From Teredinibacter haidensis (GTDB lineage: Bacteria; Pseudomonadota; Gammaproteobacteria; Pseudomonadales; Cellvibrionaceae): 64,000 bases of DNA. The stretch spans positions 1,550,001 to 1,614,000 of the forward strand of contig NZ_CP060084.1 in the NCBI RefSeq assembly GCF_014211975.1. Reading direction: 5' to 3'. Below, one piece after another: positions 34,342-43,433 of the stretch. Positions within the stretch are counted from its first letter, which is position 1. Every line of letters begins with the position of its first letter. Position numbers and translations under genes: made by a program. Under the pieces are notes generated by a model. It saw only the letters and a list, made by a program, of their open reading frames with translations. It was not told the DNA's origin and searched no databases.

Positions 34342-36972
34342 ATGACTGTGCTTGAAGCCTACCGTGAACATTTTGCCGAACGTGAAGCTCTTGGGATCCC
34401 CCCAAAACCGTTAAACGCAGAGCAGGTATCTGAATTGATACAACTGCTGAAAAACCCACCTACAGGCGAAGACGCTGTTCTGCTCGATCTGCTAAGTACT
34501 CGCGTTCCTCCCGGCGTGGATGAAGCCGCTTACGTTAAAGCCGGTTTCCTGTCTGCCGTTGCCATGGGTGAAGAAAGCTGCGGCCTTATCGACAAACCTG
34601 CGGCAATAAAGCTTCTGGGTAATATGCACGGTGGTTACAATATTGAAACCCTCGTGACCCTCCTTGATGACAATGTTCTCGGAGAGCTTGTTGCCACGGA
34701 ACTCAAGCACACTCTACTGATGTTCGATGCTTTCCACGATGTGGAAGACAAGGCCAAGGCAGGGAACGCAAACGCCAAAGCCGTTATACAGAGCTGGGCA
34801 GACGCCGAATGGTTCACTAACCGCAATGCGGTTGCGGAATCTATTAAGGTAGCCGTATTTAAAGTTACCGGTGAAACCAACACTGACGACCTATCCCCAG
34901 CTCAGGACGCTTGGTCCCGCCCGGATATCCCTCTTCACGCTTTGGCCATGTACAAAATGGCTCGCGACGGTATAGAGCCCGCAGAGCCCGGCGCGAAAGG
35001 TCCGTTGGCGCAAATAGAGGAAGTAAAATCCAAAGGCGTTCAAGTTGCCTTTGTTGGTGATGTTGTAGGCACGGGTTCATCCCGTAAATCTGCCACCAAC
35101 TCCGTACTTTGGTACTTTGGTGACGATATTTCAGGTGTACCCAACAAGCGCGGCGGCGGCATCTGTATTGGTAGCAAAGTTGCGCCCATCTTCTACAACA
35201 CAATGGAAGATGCCGGGGCACTGGTATTTGAAGCTCCGGTCGATGACCTGGGTATGGGGGATATTATCGAGATCCGTCCTTACGACGGAAAAATCTTGAA
35301 CGAAACTGGCGACGTCATTTCAGAGTTTGAATTGAAATCAGACGTATTACTCGATGAAGTACAAGCCGGTGGCCGTATCAACTTAATTATTGGTCGCGGG
35401 TTAACGACCAAAGCGCGCGAGTCCCTGGGCCTGCCAACCTCAGAGCTGTTCCGCATACCATCCTCCCCCGAAGATACGGGCAAAGGCTTCACGCTGGCGC
35501 AAAAAATGGTTGGTCGCGCCTGCGGTCTGGCCGAAGGTGAAGGCGTTCGTCCCGGCACCTACTGTGAACCACGTATGACAACCGTAGGCTCCCAGGATAC
35601 CACTGGCCCCATGACACGCGACGAGCTAAAAGATCTCGCTTGCCTCGGTTTTTCTGCCGATCTTACTATGCAATCGTTCTGTCATACCGCTGCCTACCCC
35701 AAGCCCGTTGATATCGATACCCAGCATACCCTGCCCGATTTCATAGTGAACCGTGGTGGCGTCTCCCTGCGCCCCGGCGACGGTATCATCCACAGCTGGC
35801 TGAACCGTATGCTACTGCCCGACACCGTCGGCACCGGCGGCGACTCCCATACCCGCTTCCCGATGGGTATTTCCTTCCCCGCAGGCTCAGGGCTGGTGGC
35901 CTTCGCGGCTGCTACCGGCGTTATGCCGCTGGATATGCCCGAATCGATATTGGTTCGATTCAAAGGTGATATGCAGCCCGGTATCACCTTGCGTGACCTG
36001 GTTCATGCTATTCCCTACTATGCCATACAGCAGGGTTTGCTGACCGTAGAAAAGAAAGGTAAGAAAAACATTTTCTCTGGCCGAATTCTGGAGATTGAAG
36101 GTTTGAGCGACCTGACGGTTGAGCAGGCCTTCGAACTTTCCGATGCATCCGCAGAGCGCTCGGCTGCAGGCTGCACCATCAAACTGCCCGAAGACTCCAT
36201 CGCGCAGTACCTGCGTTCCAATATCGTATTGCTGCGATGGATGATAAGCGAAGGCTACGGCGATAAGCGCACACTGGAGCGTCGCGCCAGTAAAATGGAA
36301 GAATGGGTAGCGAACCCCAGCTTAATGACCGCCGATGCCGATGCCGAATACGCCTCTGTAATTGAAATCGACTTGGCAGACATTAAAGAGCCCATCGTTT
36401 GCGCCCCTAACGATCCAGATGATGCGCGCCTGCTTTCAAGCGTGGCTGGCGATAATGTAGACGAAGTTTTCATCGGCTCCTGCATGACCAACATCGGCCA
36501 CTTTCGCGCAGCAGGCAAACTGTTTGAGCAAACTCCTGGCGTATTGAAAACCCGCTTCTGGATGTCGCCCCCCACCAAAATGGATCAGCACGTACTGATG
36601 GAAGAAGGTTATTACAATATCTTCGGTGCTAAGGGCGTACGTATGGAAATGCCTGGCTGTTCACTGTGTATGGGTAACCAGGCTCGCGTAGCGGATAATG
36701 CCACGGTGCTGTCCACTTCTACTCGCAACTTCCCCAATCGCTTGGGTGCTGGTGCGAACGTTTACCTCACTTCAGCGGAGCTCGCAGCCGTTGGCGGCAT
36801 TTTAGGTAAATTACCAACGCCGGAAGAGTATTTGGAATATGCCAGCAAAGTGGACTCGATGTCTGCCGATATCTATCGATATATGAACTTCGATCAGGTT
36901 TCAGCATTCGTTAAAGGTGCTGAAGACGGCAAACGTATCGCTGCAGTAGAGATTGAAGAAGTTAAAGTGTAG
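34342..36972 (+). CDS. acnB: Aconitate hydratase B
   Basis: 876 residues from ATG 34342, which follows GAGGA; the frame opens 23 codons earlier without support. AcnB, the TCA-cycle aconitase that converts citrate to isocitrate in the cytosol. The order is that of AcnB: an N-terminal HEAT-like domain (LEAYREHFAERE...), a swivel domain in the middle, and the cluster-binding domains. 4Fe-4S ligand cysteines are seen in FIGSCMTNIGH and PGCSLCMGNQ. Length and order rule out AcnA. It stands alone with its own terminator. Order acnB followed by a short conserved gene resembles Pseudomonas. Confidence 0.97.
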   Translation: MTVLEAYREHFAEREALGIPPKPLNAEQVSELIQLLKNPPTGEDAVLLDLLSTRVPPGVDEAAYVKAGFLSAVAMGEESCGLIDKPAAIKLLGNMHGGYNIETLVTLLDDNVLGELVATELKHTLLMFDAFHDVEDKAKAGNANAKAVIQSWADAEWFTNRNAVAESIKVAVFKVTGETNTDDLSPAQDAWSRPDIPLHALAMYKMARDGIEPAEPGAKGPLAQIEEVKSKGVQVAFVGDVVGTGSSRKSATNSVLWYFGDDISGVPNKRGGGICIGSKVAPIFYNTMEDAGALVFEAPVDDLGMGDIIEIRPYDGKILNETGDVISEFELKSDVLLDEVQAGGRINLIIGRGLTTKARESLGLPTSELFRIPSSPEDTGKGFTLAQKMVGRACGLAEGEGVRPGTYCEPRMTTVGSQDTTGPMTRDELKDLACLGFSADLTMQSFCHTAAYPKPVDIDTQHTLPDFIVNRGGVSLRPGDGIIHSWLNRMLLPDTVGTGGDSHTRFPMGISFPAGSGLVAFAAATGVMPLDMPESILVRFKGDMQPGITLRDLVHAIPYYAIQQGLLTVEKKGKKNIFSGRILEIEGLSDLTVEQAFELSDASAERSAAGCTIKLPEDSIAQYLRSNIVLLRWMISEGYGDKRTLERRASKMEEWVANPSLMTADADAEYASVIEIDLADIKEPIVCAPNDPDDARLLSSVAGDNVDEVFIGSCMTNIGHFRAAGKLFEQTPGVLKTRFWMSPPTKMDQHVLMEEGYYNIFGAKGVRMEMPGCSLCMGNQARVADNATVLSTSTRNFPNRLGAGANVYLTSAELAAVGGILGKLPTPEEYLEYASKVDSMSADIYRYMNFDQVSAFVKGAEDGKRIAAVEIEEVKV

Positions 36973-36991
36973 TTGGCGAAAAGGCGATTAA

Positions 36992-37018
36992 AACCCCGCT
37001 ATAGCGGGGTTTTTTTTT
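36992..37018 (+). terminator. Rho-independent terminator of acnB
   Basis: AACCCCGCTATAGCGGGGTT forms an 8-10 bp palindromic stem followed by a run of eight or nine T, twenty bases past the acnB stop. Confidence 0.92.
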
Positions 37019-37112
37019 ACAAAAAAACGCCTTTCCAAACGTTTGCTGATGAAAATCAAAATGAATTCTCTATTTTGAGCTAAAAATAATAGATGATTCA
37101 GAGGAAACGAAT

Positions 37113-37406
37113 ATGAGTATGATCCCCGAAGACGACGTTGGCGTTTTAGAAGTTTTAATGAAGCGCCTCAACACGCAACGCTTGCCGCATGCGCTGGCAT
37201 TAGAAAAGAAAGTAGACGAAGGGGAGGTTCTCAACGATTTCGATATAGAATTTCTACTAGAGGTCTTAAAGGATGTAAGGCGGGTCAAACCCATCTATGA
37301 CCGCCACCCCGACTACCAACCCATTCTGACCAAGCTCATGAGCTTGTACACACACATCATCAACCGCGCTGCCGAGAACGAGTCTCAGCTTGCGCATAAA
37401 AACTAG
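37113..37406 (+). CDS. Small helical protein, unknown
   Basis: 97 residues starting MSMIPEDDVGVLEVL, behind AGAGGAAAC. The protein is wholly helical, charged and without signal peptide or membrane segment: LEVLMKRLNTQRLPHALALEKKV, then FLLEVLKDV and RHPDYQPILTKLMSLY. I have seen similar short proteins as conserved hypotheticals in gammaproteobacteria, sometimes after acnB, but know no function. It is a single gene with its own leader after the acnB terminator. Confidence 0.75.
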   Translation: MSMIPEDDVGVLEVLMKRLNTQRLPHALALEKKVDEGEVLNDFDIEFLLEVLKDVRRVKPIYDRHPDYQPILTKLMSLYTHIINRAAENESQLAHKN

Positions 37407-37528
37407 AGGAATTCTTTTCTGTGTTGCACTTCTTACCAGAGCTACGATCATTAACGGCGAAGTGCACCTCAGTACAATAAATAATTTTAGACTCGCGCAG
37501 AACGCACATGGACTTAAACAGAGATTCC

Positions 37529-38692
37529 CTAGAAAAACATCTCCAGTGCAGCGAAACCCGCAATACCGGATAGTGGAGACGCTTCGGTTCCTTCGAACTC
37601 TTCACTGAACAAATTATCTACAGCCAGTTTGGCGATAAAGCTATCACCAAGTTGCAAACTGGTCGATACGCTTAAACGCTCTTCCTGGCTCTTTTCAAAA
37701 CAAGCCGTTTCACATAGCGCATAAGCATTGCTCAACGCCCACTCCAGAGTCATCCCCTTTAAAGGAAGCGCATGTTCAACAGCAACCCTGTAATGGCTTT
37801 CAGCGTACGCAGTAAGTAACTGATCCAGGTCGGCAATATTACTTTTGGCGCGTTCAGTAACATAGCTAGCGTTAATTGAAACGTGCTTACCGACTGCTGC
37901 GGCGCCTTCTATAGAAAATGATTGGACTCGATAATCGCCCTCACTCTGTTTGTATCCAGCGCTCATCTCCGAATTTACAACAATCGCGCGATTCCCTTCT
38001 GTACTGAGCAAAGCAGCTTTAATGGCGGTGCGACCTTTGCTGTAGCTCAGCTCCGTACGGTAAACAGCCCGGTCATCGTGCTTTAACGAGCTAAACTCAT
38101 CTCCACTCAGTCCGTTAAAATTCAGGGTAGCCATATCAATCAGATCAGGGCGGTAACGCCCTTTGTTGTAACTTGTGAGCCAGTTGATCTCTGCGCCCCG
38201 CAACTCACCTAAGAGCTTTTCAAGCTGAAAGTTATAGGTCAGCACGTCAAGTGCAAAATCATCGCCGCTAACACCAATATCTGCTAGGTACGCGATCCCA
38301 GCAACGAGATGGCCCTTAACGCCCATTTGCGTTGCAACGTCCAGAATTGAGTAGCTACTTTGGGTAACATCTTCAGATACTGTATAACGAACAGTCTCGG
38401 TATGCAGATACACCTCTGTTGAAGACAAGGATAGCTTACTAACCATCTCCAATCGCTCAGCTCTGGCATCAAAAATAGGAACATGAAGTGAGTTTCGAGC
38501 AGACGTTTGCTCGCGAACGACCACTGCAATCACCGGCGTATTGAACTCTTCGTAAATATTCTCCTGCCCATCATCGTACGCTGTCGCAACGGACGTTCCA
38601 GGAAGCCAGCTGGCAGCAAACGCTAACGTAGTTACGAACAAAGCGAGCACCGATTTTCGGTGGTATGCACTAAAACCTAACAGTGAAGTCAT
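37529..38692 (-). CDS. Putative outer-membrane beta-barrel protein, unknown family
   Basis: 387 residues. A signal peptide spans about residues 12-40 (VLALFVTTLAFAASWLPG, cleavage near VATA-YDD). The mature part is dominated by alternating polar/hydrophobic strands (VYLHTETVRYTVS, RTELSYSKGRTAIKAALLS, HVSINASYVTER, HYRVAVEHALP) and ends in LEMFF, a terminal Phe as in BamA-inserted barrels. Two Cys sit close together in a loop (CETACF). I do not recognise the family. It is monocistronic, and its promoter lies in the 214-base gap before the 61-codon frame. Confidence 0.65.
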   Translation of the reverse strand: MTSLLGFSAYHRKSVLALFVTTLAFAASWLPGTSVATAYDDGQENIYEEFNTPVIAVVVREQTSARNSLHVPIFDARAERLEMVSKLSLSSTEVYLHTETVRYTVSEDVTQSSYSILDVATQMGVKGHLVAGIAYLADIGVSGDDFALDVLTYNFQLEKLLGELRGAEINWLTSYNKGRYRPDLIDMATLNFNGLSGDEFSSLKHDDRAVYRTELSYSKGRTAIKAALLSTEGNRAIVVNSEMSAGYKQSEGDYRVQSFSIEGAAAVGKHVSINASYVTERAKSNIADLDQLLTAYAESHYRVAVEHALPLKGMTLEWALSNAYALCETACFEKSQEERLSVSTSLQLGDSFIAKLAVDNLFSEEFEGTEASPLSGIAGFAALEMFF

Positions 38693-38906
38693 TCAGAAAG
38701 GGTCTAAACCTGGGATTAATTGGGTAATAGGAAGCTATATGAGAAACAATAGCGATAAAATCTCTGCACTTGGACAACTGATACATATGGTAACACCTTG
38801 AGTAACATCAAACAAAGCGTTATTTTTAGTAAGAATTTAAATGATATGTTTTAATTTCCGATAGCTATATAAAAATCAAATCGGTTGTTTTTTACTCGGA
38901 GGATGT

Positions 38907-39092
38907 ATGGAAGATAAAGAGGAAGAAAACACTTCTACGGGGCGGCAAGCAGCCCTCCCCGTTAAGCGCACTAGGCTTTTAGCAGCAGTTGAAAAACTCT
39001 CTGCGTTGCCGCGTAGTATTGAAATTGGGTATGAAAATACTTATTTATTCGCTATGGACTCCGCTTATTTACCCGTAGTTACGGTGCGCTGA
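38907..39092 (+). CDS. Possible small protein running into a dispersed repeat
   Basis: 61 codons from ATG 38907 with a strong GGAGG at good spacing. The first half is polar and charged (MEDKEEENTSTGRQ). The C-terminal half lies inside repeat copy B, so the tail may be repeat-derived. The same frame in copy A is broken by stops, so the repeat itself is not conserved coding. Either a real small protein fused to the repeat or a chance frame. Confidence 0.3.
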   Translation: MEDKEEENTSTGRQAALPVKRTRLLAAVEKLSALPRSIEIGYENTYLFAMDSAYLPVVTVR

Positions 39093-39122
39093 AGGCCTCG
39101 CTTACATTTTCAACAAGCCGCT
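38985..39122. repeat. Dispersed repeat, copy B (about 135-140 bp)
   Basis: Matches copy A at 22082-22222 in the same orientation; see that entry for the comparison. Its right end supplies the stop codon region of the 104-residue minus-strand gene at 39121, showing the element sits exactly at a gene's 3' end. Confidence 0.7.
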
Positions 39123-39435
39123 ACGCGACTTGGGAGATGGGCAGCTCCTGCTCTTGCGTCTCGGAGGTGACAACAAAGCGTGCAATAGAGAGCGGCAATG
39201 GACTGGACAGCATCTGCACGCAGACTTCCATGTGTTTGCTACGGTTTAAGCAATGCACCTGGCAAAAACTACCGATAAGTTTTTCCAAATGATCTCCAAT
39301 ATCCAGCTGTGTGTCGCTGGGAAAGTGGAAAACCAGCGCCTGACCACAGCCTATATCCACTGCAGCCAACTGTGTAAAACGATTCAATAACACTACTCGC
39401 CCTTCAATCATAATTTTATACTCCAACGAATCCAT
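39121..39435 (-). CDS. Unknown 104-residue protein
   Basis: Start ATG 39435. The first two thirds alternate strand-like segments (YKIMIEGRVVLLNRFTQ, AAVDIGCGQALVFHFPS) around one Cys and later CQVHCLNRSKHMEVCVQML, with four Cys in all. It could be a small beta-barrel, but the RxxxR and (D/N)xSxxG motifs of PilZ are absent, so I do not call PilZ. No signal peptide. The stop lies at the edge of repeat copy B. It diverges from nothing clear upstream; the DMT gene ends 130 bases away. Confidence 0.55.
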   Translation of the reverse strand: MDSLEYKIMIEGRVVLLNRFTQLAAVDIGCGQALVFHFPSDTQLDIGDHLEKLIGSFCQVHCLNRSKHMEVCVQMLSSPLPLSIARFVVTSETQEQELPISQVA

Positions 39436-39565
39436 GTGCGGTTACCAACATTTGTGCCTCCGCAATCTGGTGCGCATTATAGATGACCCATTTCACAAGC
39501 TATGCCGGAAAAATCACAGCGTGGTTGTAGGATATTGTCCGGAAAATACGTGGGTTAAAAGCCGG

Positions 39566-40456
39566 TCATTCGGCCGCCGGTTCAGGGCTTTCCAACGTCC
39601 CAGCTCTGCCGGCCTCGAGAAACGCTGCCGCCACCACAAGTAAACACCCTACCCATTCGATAAGTGATAAGCGTTCACCAGCCAAAATTAGCGCGGATAT
39701 AACCGCTACAACAAGCTCAACAATGATAATGATTGAAGACTTCCCCGACTCCATTCGCGTTACCGCCCACTGGGACCCCAGGTTGGCGAAAAGAAGCCAG
39801 CAGAAGGTATACAAGAAAATCCAGCCCCAGCTGGCCGGAGCTAGATCCGAAGGCAAGGCTTGAACGCCAAATAGTATCAGCATTGCCGAAAGGAAGGCGC
39901 AGCCGTAAAACATGGCCGTTAGCTTAGGGGCCAACGGAAGGCTCTGCACACCGCGAAACACCATGTTATTCGCAGCAAAGAACAAACCAGAAAGCAGTGC
40001 AAAAATATCATTCCACGAGGGTGGACGAGCAAAAATTTCGAATGCACCAAGAATCAGAACTGCACCTGTCAGGGCACAAAAAACGCCCAACCATCGCACA
40101 GCGTCGGGCTGCTCCCCCAAAAAGAATTTACCGCCAAGTACCCCCCATACGGGAAGGAGGTAAAACAGTACCATTACACGGATAACATCACCGTAAATGA
40201 GCGCGTAGGTAAAGAATAGAATCGCACTTCCGCCGAACAGCGCAATGGCGAGCAACGATGTAAAATATTCCTTTATATAGTGTTTTAATTTAGAAAAGGG
40301 AGAAAACACCAGCGCTAAGGCGCCTTGAGAGATCAGTAACAAAGGGATTCCGTCCACTCCCTGCTGATGAATGAACTTCAGCGGCAACCAGGACAGGCCC
40401 CATAGAACAGAGGCCAAAACCAAGACAATGACCGGCAGAAATAGGCGAAATGGCAT
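39566..40456 (-). CDS. DMT-superfamily EamA-type transporter
   Basis: 296 residues from ATG 40456, which follows GAGGATG; GTG 40477 would add seven. Ten hydrophobic helices in two EamA repeats, the usual 10-TMS drug/metabolite transporter layout. The first repeat starts PVIVLVLASVLWGLSWLPLKF and the second near WNDIFALLSGLFFAANNMVF; the late ESGKSSIIIIVELVVAVISALIL is the family's conserved helix 9 region. Substrate unknown; family members export amino acids, purines or other metabolites from the inner membrane. Single gene. Confidence 0.88.
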   Translation of the reverse strand: MPFRLFLPVIVLVLASVLWGLSWLPLKFIHQQGVDGIPLLLISQGALALVFSPFSKLKHYIKEYFTSLLAIALFGGSAILFFTYALIYGDVIRVMVLFYLLPVWGVLGGKFFLGEQPDAVRWLGVFCALTGAVLILGAFEIFARPPSWNDIFALLSGLFFAANNMVFRGVQSLPLAPKLTAMFYGCAFLSAMLILFGVQALPSDLAPASWGWIFLYTFCWLLFANLGSQWAVTRMESGKSSIIIIVELVVAVISALILAGERLSLIEWVGCLLVVAAAFLEAGRAGTLESPEPAAE

Positions 40457-40477
40457 AAAGCATCCTCTAGAACTCAC

Positions 40478-40823
40478 CCATTTCTGCGAGAGTAGATCAA
40501 CATTAGCGAGTCAGTAATTATTCAGTGTAAACGGGACTTTTGATCAGCGAAAGCTTCTTAAAGTATTGGCGATCGACGGCCACAACGGAGTCGTACCCCT
40601 GCCAGTGGAAGGATTTGACCGTTACGGCGCTCAGTTTATAAGAATCGTACCCCAAATAAAGGTAGCCACTATCCTTTGATACGGTATTAATGCTCAAGTT
40701 TTTTTACAATAATATTTTTTTAACGCCGTTAGACAATAGAATAGAAATCCGATTTAGCTAGTCTCCTGGCTCATTATCGGTGCGGCCATGACTTTCGCTA
40801 GCCTGGCGACGTAAGTCGATACG
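40478..40823. other. 346-base gap with a possible gene remnant
   Basis: Contains one protein-like frame (see 40518-40697) and otherwise AT-rich sequence. No RNA gene or good terminator is seen. The part near 40740-40820 may hold the end of the patatin transcript. Confidence 0.4.
40518..40697 (-). pseudogene. Possible gene remnant, 59 codons
   Basis: From TTG 40697 to TAA 40518 the minus strand encodes a protein-like stretch (YLYLGYDSYKLSAVTVKSFH then DSVVAVDRQYFKKLSL) rich in strands and aromatics. There is no ribosome-binding site and no ATG, and a stop lies just upstream of the TTG. I do not recognise the parent protein. Remnant of a larger gene or a small unannotated protein. Confidence 0.3.
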
Positions 40824-41999
40824 CTATTCGCTAAGGGCATCCTGTTTATCGCCACGCTCGAAAAAATCTTCTATCGCTTGCCGTTCCCACATTGCATCCT
40901 GGTAACCCAACTCCATCAACTCATTGCAATACTCATGAGAAAACAGGAGGTAACTCGCCGCTGCTGACCCCCCGCCCCTGGCAGTAGCTCCGGTAGTGCG
41001 AAGAAAAAAGCGAAGACTCGAGGGCATATTGCGAACGCGCCGCCCGGCAATTTTATCCAGCGCTTTGGAGGGAGAAATAATGAGCGTATCAACAGGCCTT
41101 AACTGATCAGTTTTATCGCAGCGTTTATCATCAAGTAGGGATAACAATTGGTTAACACGTTCCAGTTGCTCTATATCACCCTCCAGCGCATCGATAAACG
41201 CACTGTTAAACATCTGCCCAACAATTTGCGCCATTGAAGGAGAGTGTTTCGGGCGAGGCTTATATTTATGGCCGCCCTCTCCCCAATGAGCTGGATTCCG
41301 ATTTCCGCTGACACCGATAACAAAAACCCGATCCGCGCCCAGATGTAAAGCTGGGCTAATGGGCGCTATCTGACGCATTGCTCCGTCGCCAAAATATTCA
41401 CGATCTAAAGGAACCGTCGGGAAAACGGTGGGAATTGCGGAAGATGCTAATAAATGGTCAACCGTTATCTCGCGGGGAGTACCCACCCGCCGGTAACGTC
41501 GCCATCCGCCTAGTGCAGGGTTCCCCTGAAAAAAACTAACGGATTCACCTGTACTATATCCAAGCGCAGTAATGCATAAGGCCTCCAACCGACCTTTAGC
41601 AATATTATGAGCGATATTATCAAACGGGATAATATCAGTGAGAAAATCGCGCAGCGGTGAGTTATCCAACAAAGCCAGGGGCTGCTTTCGCCCAACACCT
41701 TCATTAAATAGGGAGCTTCCAATTTTTAACGCACTGAGGATCAGTGGCCACCAGCCGGATTTAAAAACATTCTCTATTTCAAGATATTTCCAAGTATTAG
41801 CAAGGTCATATGCCGATTGTCTAAACTCGCCCGGATGAGCCGCCAGCGCCGTGGCATTAATAGCGCCAGCAGAGGTGCCGCAGATAATGGGGAACGGGTT
41901 ATGAAGATTGGGCAGAATGTCTGCCAATGCCGTTAAGACACCCACCTGATAGGATGCACGGGCTCCACCACCGGATAAAATAAGAGCATTGGTCGACAT
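40824..41999 (-). CDS. Patatin-like phospholipase
   Basis: 391 residues with the patatin fold. The oxyanion motif is LSGGGARASYQVG, the nucleophile Ser43 lies in CGTSAGAINA, and the catalytic Asp in FGDGAMRQIAP. This is the Ser-Asp dyad of cytosolic or secreted lipid acyl hydrolases. No signal peptide; it belongs to the cytosolic bacterial group often found as a single domain. It lies 12 bases after the NfeD gene and behind the SPFH gene, so it is probably part of that membrane-domain operon. Substrate not determinable. Confidence 0.9.
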   Translation of the reverse strand: MSTNALILSGGGARASYQVGVLTALADILPNLHNPFPIICGTSAGAINATALAAHPGEFRQSAYDLANTWKYLEIENVFKSGWWPLILSALKIGSSLFNEGVGRKQPLALLDNSPLRDFLTDIIPFDNIAHNIAKGRLEALCITALGYSTGESVSFFQGNPALGGWRRYRRVGTPREITVDHLLASSAIPTVFPTVPLDREYFGDGAMRQIAPISPALHLGADRVFVIGVSGNRNPAHWGEGGHKYKPRPKHSPSMAQIVGQMFNSAFIDALEGDIEQLERVNQLLSLLDDKRCDKTDQLRPVDTLIISPSKALDKIAGRRVRNMPSSLRFFLRTTGATARGGGSAAASYLLFSHEYCNELMELGYQDAMWERQAIEDFFERGDKQDALSE

Positions 42000-42011
42000 A
42001 AGCTAAGTTTT

Positions 42012-42458
42012 TCATACGGGCTTAACTATCAGTGTAGCTCCTTCATAACCCGTTATCTCAACCAAAGCCCCCATTTCCAGATCCTCGTCACAAGATACGG
42101 TCCACAAGGCGTCGTGAATCTGTACCTTACCTGTCCCCGCCTGAACAGCTCGCACCAAAGCCGTTTTACTTCCAACCAATCGCGCCATTTTATTATTTAA
42201 CAATGGATCTTCCGATTGAGTATTGTTCGGACGAACAAATTTCCAGTAAACATAGGTAATAATTACAGCCAAGACGCCGAATACTACAAACTGGATCTGC
42301 CAGGTAAGAGTCACCAGAGCAGATATTGCCGCCGTGATCAGGGCTGCGATACCAACCGAAAGTAAAAACCCTCCCGCTCCAAGCAATTCCAAACCAAGTA
42401 ACAACAGCCCTGCAGCCAACCAAAACCAAGGGCCGATATATTCATTAAATGAAACCAT
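42012..42458 (-). CDS. NfeD-family membrane protein
   Basis: 148 residues. Two to three membrane helices at about 10-30, 35-55 and 55-70 are followed by a small soluble OB-like domain (NKMARLVGSKTALVRAV...GKVQIHDALWTVSCDED...LVEITGYEGATLIVKPV), which is the NfeD C-terminal barrel. Short NfeD proteins sit beside SPFH/stomatin genes and help organise membrane microdomains. Here it follows the SPFH gene by 14 bases, the standard pairing. Confidence 0.92.
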   Translation of the reverse strand: MVSFNEYIGPWFWLAAGLLLLGLELLGAGGFLLSVGIAALITAAISALVTLTWQIQFVVFGVLAVIITYVYWKFVRPNNTQSEDPLLNNKMARLVGSKTALVRAVQAGTGKVQIHDALWTVSCDEDLEMGALVEITGYEGATLIVKPV

Positions 42459-42472
42459 TTAGCAAGGCCCTA

Positions 42473-43384
42473 TTATTTTTTTACGCTGTCGAGAAGTTCT
42501 TTGATACCACTGATCGAGCCAATAACACTGCTCGCTTCCAGGGGCATTAATACAATTTTACTGTTATCAGCCGAGGCGACCCGCCCCAGAGCATCAACAT
42601 ATTTTTGTGCAATAAAATAATTAATCGCCTGGGGATTGCCTTTTGAGATTGCCTCACTTACATCCTGCGTGGCCTTCGCTTCAGCTTTCGCTTCACGTTC
42701 ACGCGCCTCGGCTTCTAAAAATGCCGCTTCCCGCTTACCTTCTGCACTTAATATCTGAGCGCGCTTATCACCCTCGGCAACTTTAATGGCGGATTCTCGC
42801 TCACCTTCTGCCCGTAGAATCTGGGCACGTTTTTCACGCTCGGCCTTCATCTGATTAGCCATTGCGTCAACCAAGTCGCGAGGTGGCGTAATATCTTTGA
42901 TCTCAATACGGGTAACTTTAATCCCCCAGGGATTCGTGGCTTCATCCACCTTAATTAAGAGTGCGGTATTAATTGCGTCCCGATTGGACAACATGGCATC
43001 CAATTCCATAGAGCCAACCACAGCACGAATATTCGTCATAACCAGGTTTTGCATTGCGCGTTCAAGATTGTTAACCTCGTATGACGCCTTTATTGAATCG
43101 ATAATCTGGAAGAAACAGACCGCATCGGTTGTAACCATAGCGTTATCAGCACTGATCACTTCCTGCGGTTCGACATCAAGAACCTGCTCCATCACAATTT
43201 GTTTCTTACCTACCGCATCGACAAATGGAACAATAAGATTAAAACCAGGTTTTAACACACGAGTAAATCGCCCCCACCGTTCAACGGTCCATTCTTCACC
43301 TTGCGGCACGCTCTTCCAGCCCTTATAAATAATAATAGCCACAACAGCGATAAAAATTACCGCAACCGAACTAACATCAACCAT
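42473..43384 (-). CDS. SPFH/stomatin-like membrane protein (QmcA type)
   Basis: 303 residues. One N-terminal membrane helix (SVAVIFIAVVAIIIYKG) then a band-7/SPFH domain (YKGWKSVPQGEEWTVERWGRFTRVLKPGFNLIVPF) and a long C-terminal helix with alternating AEGEREAA-like repeats (ILRAEGERESAIKVAEGDKRA). The layout matches QmcA/stomatin proteins, which assemble into large cages on the inner membrane and often work with NfeD and FtsH. First of the SPFH-NfeD-patatin set on the minus strand. Confidence 0.93.
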   Translation of the reverse strand: MVDVSSVAVIFIAVVAIIIYKGWKSVPQGEEWTVERWGRFTRVLKPGFNLIVPFVDAVGKKQIVMEQVLDVEPQEVISADNAMVTTDAVCFFQIIDSIKASYEVNNLERAMQNLVMTNIRAVVGSMELDAMLSNRDAINTALLIKVDEATNPWGIKVTRIEIKDITPPRDLVDAMANQMKAEREKRAQILRAEGERESAIKVAEGDKRAQILSAEGKREAAFLEAEAREREAKAEAKATQDVSEAISKGNPQAINYFIAQKYVDALGRVASADNSKIVLMPLEASSVIGSISGIKELLDSVKK

Positions 43385-43433
43385 TTTTCACTCCCGCTAA
43401 ATATTTTATAATTAAATTCTGGTGTCGCTAAAA

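Noticed and set aside
39121..39435. PilZ domain call for the 104-residue protein
   Set aside because: Size and strands fit, but the RxxxR and D/NxSxxG motifs are missing.
42897..43328. 143-codon plus-strand ORF inside the SPFH gene
   Set aside because: Antisense shadow of a clear gene; no independent coding features.
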